A DNA stretch of 64,000 nucleotides from Helianthus annuus (taxonomy: Eukaryota; Streptophyta; Magnoliopsida; Asterales; Asteraceae), in NCBI RefSeq assembly GCF_002127325.2, contig NC_035444.2, positions 40,661,379-40,725,378 of the forward strand. The letters are read 5' to 3'. Made by a program: the position numbers and the translations under genes. Below the pieces are notes generated by a model, which saw only the letters and a list, made by a program, of their open reading frames with translations, was not told the origin of the DNA and ran no database searches. This document shows positions 21,499 to 33,848 of this stretch, piece after piece; the stretch's first letter is position 1; each line of letters opens with the position of its first letter.

Positions 21499-23355
21499 TC
21501 AGTGGCTCTCAATACGTGGTAACAGAAAGCTAAATCCCGAGTTTTCACGAATTAGAGGTGGAGGCTCGATGTCTGAGATATGAATTAGATCCATAGTTTT
21601 TGATATATCATCAAGTGAAAATGGAATGCTGCATAAAACACATAAATAAATCATGAGAATACATCACAACTAAAGCCAAGGGGACAGACAACACAAAGTT
21701 ATAACTAACCTCGAGTCGTCATCCAACAGGAAAGAATTGCTTGCAACACTGTTTTCTTCGGTCATCGACGACCTCATACTGGATATCACCTGAATAATGA
21801 TGACATTTGCAGCACATATTAATTCTTTATAATTATTTCAAATGTTTATAAGAAAATGATGAAATAATAATAAAAAAACATACATCCGCGGATACACTTT
21901 GTGTGCCGTACTTGTCATCCCAGTACATCGTACTGATCCGATACAACTGTTGTATACTAAGAATCTGCAAACCAAGAGATTAGATTGTGTAACCGTAAAA
22001 CAAACTGCATTGTGTTGTGTTGTAACCTAACAAAAACATATATCACTAACCGGGCATAGGTCACGTCTTATTTCATCCAATGTTTTCTTCGGTTTTTGAT
22101 GTACAACCTATACGGAATTACAAATTCTCATATAAGCAAAGATTGGTCCCAGCGCAACTCGTTGACGAAAAAGATACTTTACCAGAAATGCAATAGCTTG
22201 TCGTATATGCTTCAGTTCATCCCACGCCGAACCTGCATACTGCAGTTCAACGGTTTAACAAATAACCATATATAAAAAATTTAAAAAATAAAAAAAAAGC
22301 AAAAATACCTCATCAGTTGCATTGTAACACCAGTGTTCTATTTCAGCCAACCCCGCTTTCACATACTCACCATTACTAAACGAACAACATTCACGCCTCA
22401 AAAGTAAGCTGCATCATGAATTTGGATTTACAAAAATAATTAGATAAATAAATAAAAACCGATGTGTGAGCATATCGGCATAAACGCATACCTGTTAAAT
22501 AGCTGAACATTGACGAATGAGAATATCTGCGTGAACACTTTGCGCACCAAAAATGGCGGCACCTAAGGATATTTTGAGGTTAGTAACAGAATATATAACC
22601 AAGAAAAGAAAAATAATAGAAGTTAATAATAGTTCAACTAACATGATTTGTTTTTAAAATGTTTAAGAAAGTTCCAAGACTCTTAACAATTCCTTGCCAG
22701 TGAGCAATTACGGTTTGCTGAGCTGTACTAGAAACCGAACGCGACGATCCCTTCACTAGGCTCGCTCTGGAGATTCTCGGTGCCTTTAACATAACATACC
22801 AATTAGTAAATAACATTAGTTTCCAACAGAAAAAGAAATAAAAATAATTAAACTAACATTACCTGAATGCACATCCCTAGCAATGGAGATATATCTTTTT
22901 TCAAATTATCGCGAATCATTCCATATATTTTTTCAACGTATGCGGTAAGCTGCTGCTTGAAAAGCAAAGCTGGATACTTCGCTTCCACTTTGTTAAACCC
23001 TTCAACTTCATTACCCAGACTTCCATTTGCAAAGGAAAGATCAGCCGCACGTGGAGTTCCTTGAAGACTCTATAAAACCAAAACGACGGTTAAAAAATCA
23101 TAAAATTAAATTCCAAATACAAAAATAAAAATGTATGGCATTACAGATGTCATCCTGCCAAAAAGTGCGGCTGATGATCGACGACGCTGTGGGCCGATTC
23201 CAGATGTGGCCCCACTTGCTTTTAGTGTGCATTGGAGTAGAAGCAGAAGAGTAGAAGCATTGGACAACCAGTAGGCCAATACATCATTATTATCCTGCCT
23301 TTTCTTTAGATAAACAAAATATTAACAAGAATCAGAACAAAAATACTTTAAAAGA

Positions 23356-23388
<33 letters not shown>

Positions 23389-24398
23389 GTAAAAATGGTG
23401 TTTTATGAAAAAGTCTTTGTAAAATTCGGTAGTTTTTTTACTTGCAAAAAATGTTGTATCCCAGGTTCCAAACCATTGATTCTCTGCTATCAATCTCACC
23501 AATTTTTTTTTTAAATTTTCATTTAACATGTAATTTAGTTTTTTTAATAACTTGTAATATTTAAAAATATCTAAGGACGCGATATTGTTCATTTTTTTAA
23601 ATTTTGAAATTATTTTTTATTGAAAACTGAGTTATATCCAAAATAAAGTATTTTTTGGTCTTGTAATATAAAAAAATAACCAAAAAGTACTTTATTTTGG
23701 ATAAAACTCAGTTTTCTACAAAAATTATAGCTAAATGTAGACAATAAAAAGGAACAACACTGCATAATAGATGTAAGTTTATATAGAAAAATTAAATTAT
23801 ATGTAAAACGAAAATTAAACAAAAAATAAAAAGAATTATAATATATGAGATTAAGGAGAGATAATCCGTGGTTTGAAACCCCACAATGCATTAGAAACAC
23901 AAAAAAACCAATTTTACAAATACTTTATAAAAGAAACACCATTTTTACTAAAAAAATTCATTAAAGGCGTGTTATTAGCGTATTGTAAGATATATTAAAC
24001 CTCTATCGCATTGCCTATGGTCTGAATGATACGATCGAAAACACTTGTCTTCTCAACTTCAAAAGATCTCCATTGCAAAAGGCATTTGTAAATAATACAA
24101 GCTGCTATTGGTCTGTTCCCTGCAAAGCCTAAATGTTGTGCAATGCATTTAAGAAGCAACTCTTGATTTTCAATTTGTTTTACATTGAGTGATTTTTGTG
24201 GTTTGTCATCTATTTCCGCAAGATCTCGTTGTCCCACTGAAGGGCTATTCGGATCCTAAAACATACATAAACAAAGACACATAGAACTAAATGATTAATA
24301 GCAAAGAAATGAAACATATAATTCAAAAACCACACTTATGCAAGCTACAATACCAAAGATGACTTTCTATCTCCGATTAAAGTACCGCTATGTGTCCT
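21499..24398 (-). other. Myosin XI exons 27-38: linker and DIL cargo-binding tail
   Basis: Exons 24398-24354, 24255-24001, 23294-23145, 23069-22863, 22783-22643, 22562-22492, 22408-22309, 22239-22183, 22107-22051, 21964-21884, 21789-21710, 21628-21499 (stop 21499-21501). They encode the globular tail: [37 protein letters not shown], then the DIL domain with [20 protein letters not shown] and [20 protein letters not shown]. The exon 29 acceptor is taken as GCAG|GATAAT, which keeps the frame but drops two residues relative to Arabidopsis; AAAG|GCAG just upstream would shift frame. Confidence 0.87.
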
Positions 24399-27300
24399 CT
24401 GCAAAGAGTCAAAGATCAAAACATTTGTTATATGCTATAGTGGTCTTTCAACACAAAACCAATTCTAAGTAGTGATCTGCAAGAACCGCATTTGCACTTT
24501 TACACATTTGTTACAATACACTTTTGATTTACCAAGGTCGAAACAAATCAATTTCATCTTCAAATTTTAGATGAATTCTTGAGATGTTCTAAAAATTAAT
24601 TCATAACCGGTGCAAGAAAATAAAGAATATTAACATGGAATTTGAAACTTAACGCGTGTCTCCACACGTGTTCTTTTGTGTGAGAAAAAATGATGAAATT
24701 GTTGAACGACGTCTGTGAGAAAAAACAAAAGTACAGTGTTTTTTATGTGCAAAAAATTGTTGAGTGATTTTTGCGCAAAAGAAAAATACAACGTATAGTG
24801 TTTTTTATGTGCAAAAAATTGTAGAGTGACTTTTATGAGAAAAAAACAGAAAGTATAGTGTTTTTTATGACATTTTCGCTTGCTTTAACTGTGATACACA
24901 AGACATTTAATCAATTAAAGCGTACAACTGTTTATGTGGTTCTTGCGTATTAGAATAACAGCTCAATCATAGCATTGATTTGTATCATAATATTGAAAAC
25001 CATTTACTGGAGCATAATTACACGAGGATTCCTAGGAAGACCATTGAATATAGGAGGATTTCTAGGTTGACCATTGACTTGTAAACATTATATATTGATT
25101 GTAAATAATGAGATGAATCACACAGACAATTACAAAGTCTAACATGGTATCAAACCTCTAAACCTTCTTCCCTTCGATCCTGTCCCTCTTCTTCTTGAAC
25201 CGCCGGCCACCATCTTTCTTTCTTCTTTTCTTTCTTTAACCAAAACATGGACCCAAAAACACATCCCGCCATTACCGTAACCAATATCAAAACATTCATC
25301 CCTATCATCCTTGAAATGGACACCAGCCAATACTCCTCTTGGGCTGAACTTTTCAAAATCCATTGCCGTGCGTTTCAAGTGCTCGATCACCTCTCCCCTC
25401 GCGTCATTACCCCTCCCGCTGCAGCCGCCACTGAAGCCACTTCTTCCAACACTACAGATGATGATGTTTGGGATCGGCTTGATGCCATAGTCCTTCAATG
25501 GATCTAGAGTTGTGAGTCATTATACCTGAGGCACCCGAGTCCATGTACCAAGTTTGATCCGGTGGATTTAGAGTGAAAGCATTGAAGGCCTGGTCAAGAG
25601 CCGTAGGCATGTATGGAGTCTCCGAAGCCGTGAAAGCCTGTTATGGGCGAGGGCCGAGGATTCCTTGTTGTGATGTTGGTGGTCGAGATTGTGGAATGGT
25701 GGGATACGGGCAAGGTGGAGTGGTCCAAAAGTAACCAGTGGGTTGCGACCAAGTTGGGGGGCGGTTTTGGGTAGTGGTCGGCTGGGAAAACCATGGGTAA
25801 TGGGTCCATTGTGGTGAAGGTTGGTGTCTGCCACGACCTCGACCGCGCCCGCGGCCTCGGCCTCTAGTGCTTCGGGTGTAGGAAGGAGAGAGGAGAGGAG
25901 TGGTAGACATGTTTAGATTAAAGTGAGTTTTTGGTTTGAAAATACCCGACATGGAGCGGGTGAAACGGCGAACCGAAATTAGATTTTTAATGAGTTTTGG
26001 TACAAAAAGAACGTTATTTAGTTTGAAGTTTGGAAAAGGTGGTGGTAATGTATGGTTTCCAATCGCATGAACGGGTATATTTTTGCCATCGCCGACTGTA
26101 ATGTTTCGTTGATACACCTTATTGATAACAAGACTTGGGAATTAGTACCCAAACAGCCCGGTATGAATATTGTTCGTAGCATGTGGATTTTTAAACATAA
26201 AAAGAAAGCGGATGGCACACTTGAACGATATAAGGCTCGGTTAGTGTGTGACGGTCGATCACAACAAGTTGGTGTTGATTGTGGGGAAACCTTTAGCCCA
26301 GTAGTTAAACCGGCAACAATTAGAACGGTGTTATCTTTAGCTTTGTCTAAGTCGTGGCCTATACATCAACTCGATGTCAAAAATGCTTTTCTACATGGGA
26401 ACTTAAATGAAACGGTTTTTATGCATCAACCAATGGGCTTTCGTGATCCGACGTATCCCAATCATGTTTGTCTACTCAAAAAGTCTCTTTATGGCCTCAA
26501 GCAAGCACCGAGAGCATGGTACCAACGGTTTGCGGTTTTGTTTCAAAGATGGGTTTTAAACATAGCCAATGTGATCATTCCTTATTCATCTTCAACCAAG
26601 GTCATCACATGGCATTCATATTATTATATGTTGATGATATTTTGTTAATAACATCTTCAGATGACTTAAGGGAAAATTTCATGACTCGGCTTTCTAAAGA
26701 ATTCGCAATGAAAGATCTCGGGCCACTTAGCTACTTCCTTGGTATTTCGGTTACACGGGACTCAAGCTCTCTATTTCTTTCGCAAGAAAAGTATGCACGA
26801 GAAATCCTTGAATGGGCCGGCCTCTCGGATTGCAACCCAGCAGCCACCCCGGTTGACACACAAAACAAATTGAGCAGTAATAATGGGACGCCGGTTGACA
26901 ATATTACCGAATATCGAAGCCTCGCCGGCGCTTTACAATACCTTACCTTTACCCGACCGGACATTTCATACGCGGTTCAACAAGTATGCCTCCATATGCA
27001 TGACCCGAAGACCATCCATTTAAATGCTCTTAAAAGAATTCTAAGACACATTAAAGGCACAATCTCATATGGTCTTCACGTTCAACCATCCTCGACATCC
27101 TCTCTCACAGCTTATACCGATGCCGATTGGGGAGGGTGTCCCGACACAAGGCGTTCAACATCCGGTTATTGTGTATATATGGGTGACAATCTTCTCTCAT
27201 GGTCCTCCAAACGTCAACCCACTTTGTCCCGCTCAAGTGCCGAGGCGGAGTACCGTGGCGTCGCTAATGTGGTTTCCGAAGTTTGTTGGCTTCGCAATTT

Positions 27301-30300
27301 ACTACTAGAACTTCATCACCCTCTAAAACGCGCCACCTTAGTCTATTGTGACAACGTGAGTGCTATCTACCTATTCGGTAATCCAGTTCAACATCAACGC
27401 ACAAAACACGTTGAAATGGATATTCATTTCGTTCGTGAAAAGGTCGCCAAGGGTGAAGTCCGAGTTCTACATGTCCCATCACGATATCAAATAGCCGATA
27501 TTTTTACAAAAGGGTTGCCAAAGGTTCTATTCGACGATTTTCGAACCAGCCTCAACATCCGTGATCCTCCCGTTTCGATTGCGGGGGAATATTAGAATAA
27601 CAGCTCAATCATAGCATTGATTTGTATCATAATATTGAACTGGAGCATAATTACACGAGGATTCCTAGGAAGACCATTGAATATAGGAGGATTTCTAGGT
27701 TGACCATTGACTTGTAAACATTATATATTGATTGTAAATAATGAGATGAATCACACAGACAATTACAAAGTCTAACATTGCGGTTCTCTAATAACAAAAA
27801 TACCTGAATAATAGAGCGGGAACGGCCTGAGAGGAACTTGTTAGGTGCCATGGATACCGCTTGCTGGCGGAAGACTTTGTTTTCTGATTCTAAGTTATTT
27901 AACTTCTCTTCCAGCCTGGCAGAATAAAAACATGTAGTTTATAGAAACCGAAAGTTATAAAGATACAAACAAACCGAAACTACCTGCTCATGGACTCCTG
28001 TAAATGAACCACTTTCTTTTCTGTTTCTTCCAACTTAATACGTCTTTCTTCACTACATACTTCCAGATCATCGGCACGTTTCTTTTCTGACTCCCACTTC
28101 GCCTGCAAAGCCGAAAACACAAAACCAGCAACTTGAATTTAATCTCATAAACAATTATTAATTTGTTATTACTGACAGTACAAGATTACACATCCAATAT
28201 ACCTTCAAATCATTAACTTGTTCATTCAGAGATTCAATTTTCTTAGTATCTTCGATAACAATCTCTTTTTCCTCAACAACCTTAGGTGCTTCGTCAATAG
28301 CTTTTCTCGCTGCCTCTCTTTCCATAGCTGCGATTGCATTTGCTTCATCAAGTTTCTTTTGCATATCTTCCAGAGAATTTTGAAATTTAATCAAATCTTG
28401 TGCTTTTGCTTCTTCCAAATCAATCTGGACATATGCAAATATGTACAATTGTATTATTATATTTATATAATTAGATATATAGGATCAGGTTCAGATAAGA
28501 ACTCCCCCAAGTTGCGAGAACTTGAGAACTCCGATGGAAATCCTACTTCCCGTGCAACTTTTTTAACCATTTTTTTTCCACAAACATATATGAATATCTA
28601 ACTGTAAAAAATGGCTAGCATTCATTTACGCTAGGTTTTTGATCGCTCACACTAGCGTAAATACAATTTAAAAAAGCATAGAAAAAAATATTTTGCGCAG
28701 GTTACACTTACGTAAATTGTTTTTACACTGATGTAAATTTTCGTATACAACACACACACACACACAAATATGTATATATTCTGAAAAAGTTACATAATTT
28801 AAAAAAAAATTGGCAATTTTTTTTCAAGGAGTTTTCTCACAACTCGGGGGAGTTCTCATTTTAACAGTTCCTTAGATATATATATATATATATACAACAT
28901 TATATTACCCTTAAACGTTTCTCCAGCTGTAAACGCCATGTTAGTTCCTCCATCTGTTTCTCGAGCTTATCTTTTGCTTCTTTAAGTTTACCATGATCTC
29001 GTGCTTCCTGGAAAATTTAAAGCATGTTAATCAATATTAAGGGTCGATGCATTCAAACATGAATATAGTATCAAATTAAACAATAAAAACTGACCTGTTT
29101 AAGTCTTCTAAGCTCTTTCTTTGCAATTCTTCCCCTCCATCTGCATTGTGTAACTATGGATGCTTTCTTCAGTTTTTTATAATCCGCAGATTTTTTATGA
29201 CAACGCCACCGAGTCTAACCGAAGAAAAAACCACTAGAATCATTCAGTTCATGCAATGCAAAATATTAACGTGGTTGCGGTTATTTTATTACTTAAAAGC
29301 CAACCTGAACTTTAATTGCGGCTTTAGTTTCCTTTCGGTGTCTGAACATTTTACGAGCGCCAACTGCACGTATATATGTTTGTACCGTAAGAACCGATGC
29401 CCGAAGTCTAGTATAGGCTGCCCAAGCACGCCATTTACGCACGTGTTTCTCAATTTTTATAGCTGCTGCAATTCTTTTCAGTTCTTCAAACTTTTTACAA
29501 GCCAGTCTACCTAAATTTCCAACATTTGTTCAAACATTAAAATGGTAAAATAGAATTTTTCTAGTAGCAATTTGGTCAAGTTAAGAATACTTTAGAAGCT
29601 CACATCTACAGAAAGATTGTAAGAAAATTGAAGCCTTGCGTAACGCGGTAACCTGCTGGTGAGCAATATAAGTTCTTATTCGTCTTTGAATTATTCCCGC
29701 TGCATTGCTGAGAACCTCCGCTCTCCTTGCGTCTAATTCTGCCATCTGTCCCGCTCTCAAGAATACCTTTGTTTTACCTATCTGCATGGTAAAAAACATA
29801 TGCGGTAAAATAGAGTTCAAAATATAAAAACGCGAAATAACACGCTAATTACCTGAAAGCCGCTGAGTCCCATCTTTTCCAAGATCTTTGTGCATACCGT
29901 CTTTTCGTCAAAGCTACTTCAGAAACATTAACTAAATGTTAGAATACATATAAAAATAATTCAAATCAAGAAAAAAATATGATCAGGATATAAAAACAAT
30001 AAAAAACATCTACCTTCCTGCCAAGGCTTCTGGTGCAAGAAGTCCGAATCTGTTTATAAATTCAAAGAATGCACGACGTGTAGGGTAACCGGCACAACTG
30101 ATTCTGATTGCCTCTAAAACACCCTAAGAGTAGAAGAATTAGTCACACAAATAGAATACAAATACATAAGTTAATAATCACATATACTCACACCACAACG
30201 CAGTTGTTGCATGATGTTGAGGTTTTCAAATATGGCAGGTTTCAGTTTATTGTTAGGCTTTACACATCTAACATAGTGAGGTTCCGTAGCGTTTAGTGTT

Positions 30301-33300
30301 TCCATCAGTTGTTGCAATTGAAGCTGCATTAGCATATGGTTACATATCAGCATACAACATGATAATGATTGATAGTGTTGTAAGAATCGCTAGGCACTAG
30401 TCGGCCGGTGGGATACTGACTAGCGATTAATCGGGATTAACAGGGATTATGATTGGCATTTTATATGTAGCTTTCAGTTTTATATGTATAAACACACATT
30501 TTTATATGTATTTTTTAAGTAGACATATCTTAACACCATCTTCGACTCATATTTTCAAATAGATAGGATTAAATGGAATTTACAGGTTTTGGTCAAGAAT
30601 CTAGCCGAATTGCTAGTCTGCCACCAGTTTTTGGCCAATTAGGACTAGATTTGACAACTGTTGACCGCCTATTAATTGGCATATTAGATAAATATTACTT
30701 GGTGAACCTCTGACTAGCGATTAATCAGAGGCTAGCCGGGATTTTTACAACCATTTGATATAAAAGGTACCTTAAAACGGGAACCAATTGAAGAAAATTT
30801 AGATGATTTGGAAGACTCTTCAGCTACAGGAGGGAAAAGGCCGGCCACAAAGGAACACTTGGAAACGCTCAGCAAATCTTGGTGTTCGGGGACCACATAA
30901 TCTTTATTTTTGTCAAGAAATTGATCAGATTGATATTGCACCTAAAACGACAATAAAATGTTTTAATTTTAAACAAATAGTGTTGTTAGAGCTATGAACA
31001 CGGTTTGGCTAACATACATGATACATACCTCACCAGCATAATGAGCAATTGTGAAATCCGTGCGCGACAACTTGGGCTTTATAAAGCGTTTGTGATTTTT
31101 GAATGTCTGATAAAGCTTGTTTGAGAATGTCTCATGCGTCGACTTTGGGAACATGCTAAAAAAATGTAAGTTCAAATTGTAATATATTATCGAAAATATA
31201 TATTCGATCAGCGCTAACTGTTTATTATAATCCTTGTTAAAAATGAAATGAAGAAACATATAAACAAAAAATTAAGTCGAGTATGGTATACCAAGCTTCA
31301 TCAAGGAGAGCAATGATACCACCAGGTTTCTGCAATATAAATACATGATGAGAGAATTATATACATCAAAATTTTATATAATCTTATTATTTGTACCTTT
31401 TCGAGGAGATCTAGAACATCTTGGTTATCAACAAATTCAATGTAGCTCCAATTGATAGCCTCTTTTTTATATTCTTCTTGCTCCGCCTTAAAGACGTGCT
31501 GAAATTCAAACGTAACACTTTTTGTAATCAGTTTTTAACAACATTCTCATGTTAACAGCGATATTAAAGATTCGACAATTACCTGGTTAAAGTGTTGCTG
31601 TAGTTTCTCATTTGTGAAGTTAATACAAAATTGCTCAAAGCTGCATGCGTATGATGACATTCAGATAATACAGTTGTCACAAGCGATTATTTTTTTTTTT
31701 AAAAAGTAAATACATTAATTAGTTGTTGCTACCTGTTGTTCTTAAAGCTCTCAAAACCATAGATATCAAGCACGCCGATCAGACATTTTGAAGTCGCGTC
31801 TTGTCCAATCGATACGTTGATTTTATTCACCAACCTGAAAAAGAAGGAAAACTAGATATTGAATTATCAAACACCATAAGTTCATTGAATAGGGTTTATA
31901 ACTCAATGTACTAATTTGTACCAATCAAATAATCTGCAATATATTGTTTTAGCCAAACCGTCTCGGCTAAATGATGCACTGAGAGGATCAAGAGGCCTCT
32001 TAATAACTTCTTCAGGAGTTATCATCACTCGTTTGCACAATGCATCTTGCAAGCCAACAGGGTCGCACCTAACACGACCTCATCAAATTATAAATTTATA
32101 AAAAACCTACAAACTGTTCAACATTTAAGATAAGCATACATAAGAAGTTCTGCCGCCATCTTGAGATGAAACTTAGCTTTGTCGTCTTTTAGGACCGAAG
32201 AATCAACTTCTTTCCCTTTAGTGAATGCAATATTTCCGAGATGAAGTATAGCAGCAGTAACTCTGAAAATTGCTTCCTTTGAAAAAGTAAAAAGATTGGT
32301 TATGAATTTATGATCTTACTTATTATTGCATACAAAAGAAAAGAAAAGAAAACAAAATAAAAGCGAATAAAACCTGTTCTTTTTTACTTATTCCAACAAT
32401 ATCCATAGCTCTCCTTGTGGCGAGATATTCACTTCCATCATTCACACCAACAAGCTCGAAGCATTTTGATTGATTAAGATAGTGAAACGATTGTGGGCTT
32501 CCTAATTTGTACTTCTCAATTTCCTGAAACCATATGCGAAATTAATCAAATGTTGACTAGCGAAGTTGACTTTCGTAAAAATCTAGTACCTCTGGTGGTG
32601 CTGCACAAAGCAGGTAAAAACAGTGATAGTTCCTTTCAGGATCATTTACTTGGCAAACACGAGATCTTTCTAGAAGGTAAGTCCTGATAGCGGCTCCCGA
32701 AATCCTCCCGTGCTTATCAAATTGGATCTCAACAAACTTGCCAAAACGACTGAGCCATTATCACATAAAATAAATAAAAATGCAGCTAAAATACGAACAT
32801 CAATTCTTCAATTACTACATGAGAATAAGCTAGAAGCTAGTCACCTGGAATTGTTATTCCTAACGGTTTTAGCATTGCCGAAAGCTTCAAGAACTGGATT
32901 TGACTGCAATTACAATTTGACAGAAGTTCATATATAGTTATATAAAGATAAAGATCAAGTGACGCCAAGTATAGAACAATAAGGGGTTATTTAAACATAG
33001 AACTATACGTCATATATCGTACTTCAAGAACTTGCTGTTCAACTGTGCGGCCTTCGGTCGCTTTTCTGCCACCCAAATATGCAAGAAACCGCATAAGCAT
33101 TTTGGTCGTCTCAGTTTTACCTGCTCCACTTTCACCGCTCACCAGAATTGAATTACTTTTTCCTTCATTAATCATGGCCCTGACTCAAGTAACAACGCAA
33201 AAACATGACGACCACCGCACGTTACTAACTAGTAACCATTGCATATAAAAACTAATAATTACCTATAAGATGTATCTGCAATTGCAAATACATGGGGGCT

Positions 33301-33848
33301 CAATTCACCAAACGGTGCTCCCTTGTATTGTTGCATCATATGAGTATCATACAAATGAGGTAACTTTTGGAACGGGTTAATTGCAATTAGAATGTTTCCT
33401 GTGTAAGTCTGCCATTATTTTTATAAAAAGGTAAGGATATATTTTTGTTTAAAATTCTTTAGACTAAAATACGAGACGAAAACAGAAAACGTACATAAAT
33501 TTCATTGAGTTCATATCTGGTTCTTAAGTTCTGCAAGACTCCTGGCTCATGCAAATAAGATAGCTTTGTCATGTCATCAACACCGCCAGCCGGTGCTTCC
33601 ATATCCTTGGGATATATTTTCGATAAATTAGCAACCACCTGAAAAATAACCCGCGATGTCAACTTCACGATTCGACTTGTATATTTGAAATAGAATGTTC
33701 GTTAATATTGATGACTAACTGTTTTCCCATCGGCGGTTTGAATCTCGGCTTCTTTCCCTTTAATCTTTGTGACTTGCCCATCAACCCACGCTTGGGCTGT
33801 ATCTTCAACCCAAACATGAGAGCCTACGATTATATTAACTGCAGTGCT
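21499..33848 (-). CDS. Class XI myosin heavy chain (MYA1/myosin-5 type)
   Basis: Plant unconventional myosin that moves organelles and vesicles along actin. 37 exons (listed in the three following entries) join in frame to 4,560 nt, i.e. 1,519 residues plus stop, matching the family's ~1,520. In order: SH3-like N-terminus ([18 protein letters not shown]), motor with P-loop [10 protein letters not shown], switch I NNNSSRFGKF, switch [10 protein letters not shown], actin-binding and converter regions, six IQ-like repeats, coiled coil, and a globular DIL tail ending [12 protein letters not shown]...[12 protein letters not shown]. The motif set matches Arabidopsis MYA1 (At1g17580) best from memory. 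The first exon, expected to encode just the initiator Met, is not certain; ATG|GT at 34,009-34,005 is the only nearby candidate and is weak. Intron 26 carries a copia element and several others carry MITEs, yet all splice sites are intact. Confidence 0.95.
23390..23955. mobile_element. Inverted-repeat (foldback) element in a myosin intron
   Basis: Outer arms AAAAATGGTGTTTTATGAAA and its inverted form (ATAAAAGAAACACCATTTTT) lie near 23,392 and 23,925. Inner arms GAAAACTGAGTTATATCCAA and its inverted partner TTGGATAAAACTCAGTTTTC lie near 23,620 and 23,695. A 28-base T run (23,361-23,388) precedes the element. It lies between tail exons 28 and 29; no coding content. Confidence 0.5.
24725..24870. 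repeat. Short tandem array, ~60-65-bp units
   Basis: Three imperfect copies of ACAGTGTTTTTTATGTGCAA followed by AAATTGTTGAGTGATTTTTG and an AGAAAAA spacer, in myosin intron 26 just upstream of the copia insertion. The third copy is truncated. Confidence 0.65.
24948..25144 (+). repeat. 5' LTR of the copia element
   Basis: 197-bp direct repeat starting TATTAGAATAACAGC and ending AAAGTCTAACA. The first dinucleotide is TA rather than the usual TG, and the 3' LTR shares this, so the change predates integration. Confidence 0.9.
25500..26117 (-). pseudogene. Inverted, shuffled gag-protease-preintegrase-linker block
   Basis: Minus-strand reading from 26,117 gives pre-integrase sequence ([31 protein letters not shown]), then the short linker that normally sits just before RT ([15 protein letters not shown]), then gag C-terminus ([20 protein letters not shown]), then the protease motif YMDSGAS near 25,540. 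All are opposite to the flanking gag start and RT, and the linker sits between pre-integrase and gag, so this is not a simple inversion. Confidence 0.8.
26118..27595 (+). pseudogene. Copia reverse transcriptase-RNase H, frameshifted
   Basis: Starts abruptly at [20 protein letters not shown], runs through [15 protein letters not shown] and [16 protein letters not shown]. It changes frame near 26,535-26,545 (one base lost) and continues with the YVDD box ([10 protein letters not shown]), RNase H ([29 protein letters not shown]) and ADIFTKGLP to a stop at 27,595. The frameshift and missing integrase make it non-autonomous. Confidence 0.9.
27590..27777 (+). repeat. 3' LTR of the copia element
   Basis: 188-bp copy of the 5' LTR lacking nine bases (AACCATTTA) but otherwise the same, again TATTAG...TCTAACA. 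It is preceded by the purine tract GCGGGGGAA and followed by the TTGCG duplication. Confidence 0.9.
27804..29913 (-). other. Myosin XI exons 19-26: converter, IQ neck and coiled coil
   Basis: Exons 29913-29853, 29781-29604 ([20 protein letters not shown] then first IQ), 29510-29305, 29214-29095, 29007-28909, 28424-28203, 28102-27984, 27915-27804. The neck carries IQ-like calmodulin/light-chain sites ([61 protein letters not shown]). A heptad coiled coil ([20 protein letters not shown] onward) drives dimerisation. Borders are GT-AG throughout. Confidence 0.87.
28481..28872. mobile_element. Mutator-like MITE in a myosin intron
   Basis: Imperfect inverted termini AGGATCAGGTTCAGATAAGA... and ...TTTTAACAGTTCCT share an AGAACTCCCCC/GGGGGAGTTCT block. 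Perfect 9-bp flanks TAGATATAT at 28,472-28,480 and 28,873-28,881. Interior AT-rich with ACTTACGTAAA motifs, no coding sequence. It lies between exons 23 and 24. Confidence 0.78.
30014..33848 (-). other. Myosin XI exons 2-18: N-terminal SH3 and motor domain
   Basis: Minus-strand exons: 33848-33720, 33638-33495, 33408-33263, 33179-33023 (P-loop), 32903-32845, 32749-32590 (switch I completes here), 32523-32374, 32276-32140, 32068-31922, 31834-31733 (switch II), 31640-31583, 31498-31397, 31329-31292, 31155-31029, 30941-30771, 30323-30192 (actin-binding [17 protein letters not shown]), 30123-30014. All have GT-AG borders and compatible phases. Catalytic residues look intact, so an active ATPase is expected. 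Confidence 0.88.
30376..30752. mobile_element. MITE in myosin intron between exons 16 and 17
   Basis: Near-inverted ends TTGTAAGAATCGCTAGGC and GCTAGCCGGGATTTTTACAA enclose GACTAGCGATTAATCGG-type repeats and a TATGTATAAACACACATTTT block shared with 11,335-11,692. No clean target duplication. It ends only about 20 bp from the exon 16 donor side. Confidence 0.6.

Larger units (their letters stand above)
24948..27777 (+). mobile_element. Ty1-copia element, deleted and scrambled, in myosin intron 26
   Basis: LTRs at 24,948-25,144 and 27,590-27,777 are identical except for a 9-bp indel, and the target duplication TTGCG (24,943-24,947; 27,778-27,782) is perfect, so the insertion is recent. A primer-binding site TGGTATCAAACC follows the 5' LTR and a GCGGGGGAA purine tract precedes the 3' LTR. 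Interior order: gag start (25,247-25,506, [20 protein letters not shown]), inverted gag/protease/pre-integrase pieces, then RT and RNase H. Integrase is missing. It lies antisense to myosin, about 20 bp inside the intron from the exon 26 donor. It could move only with help from intact relatives. Confidence 0.93.

Noticed and set aside
25139..25507. Minus-strand frames opposite the copia gag start
   Set aside because: They overlap the gag N-terminus, which is recognisable on the plus strand; the antisense frames are shadows.
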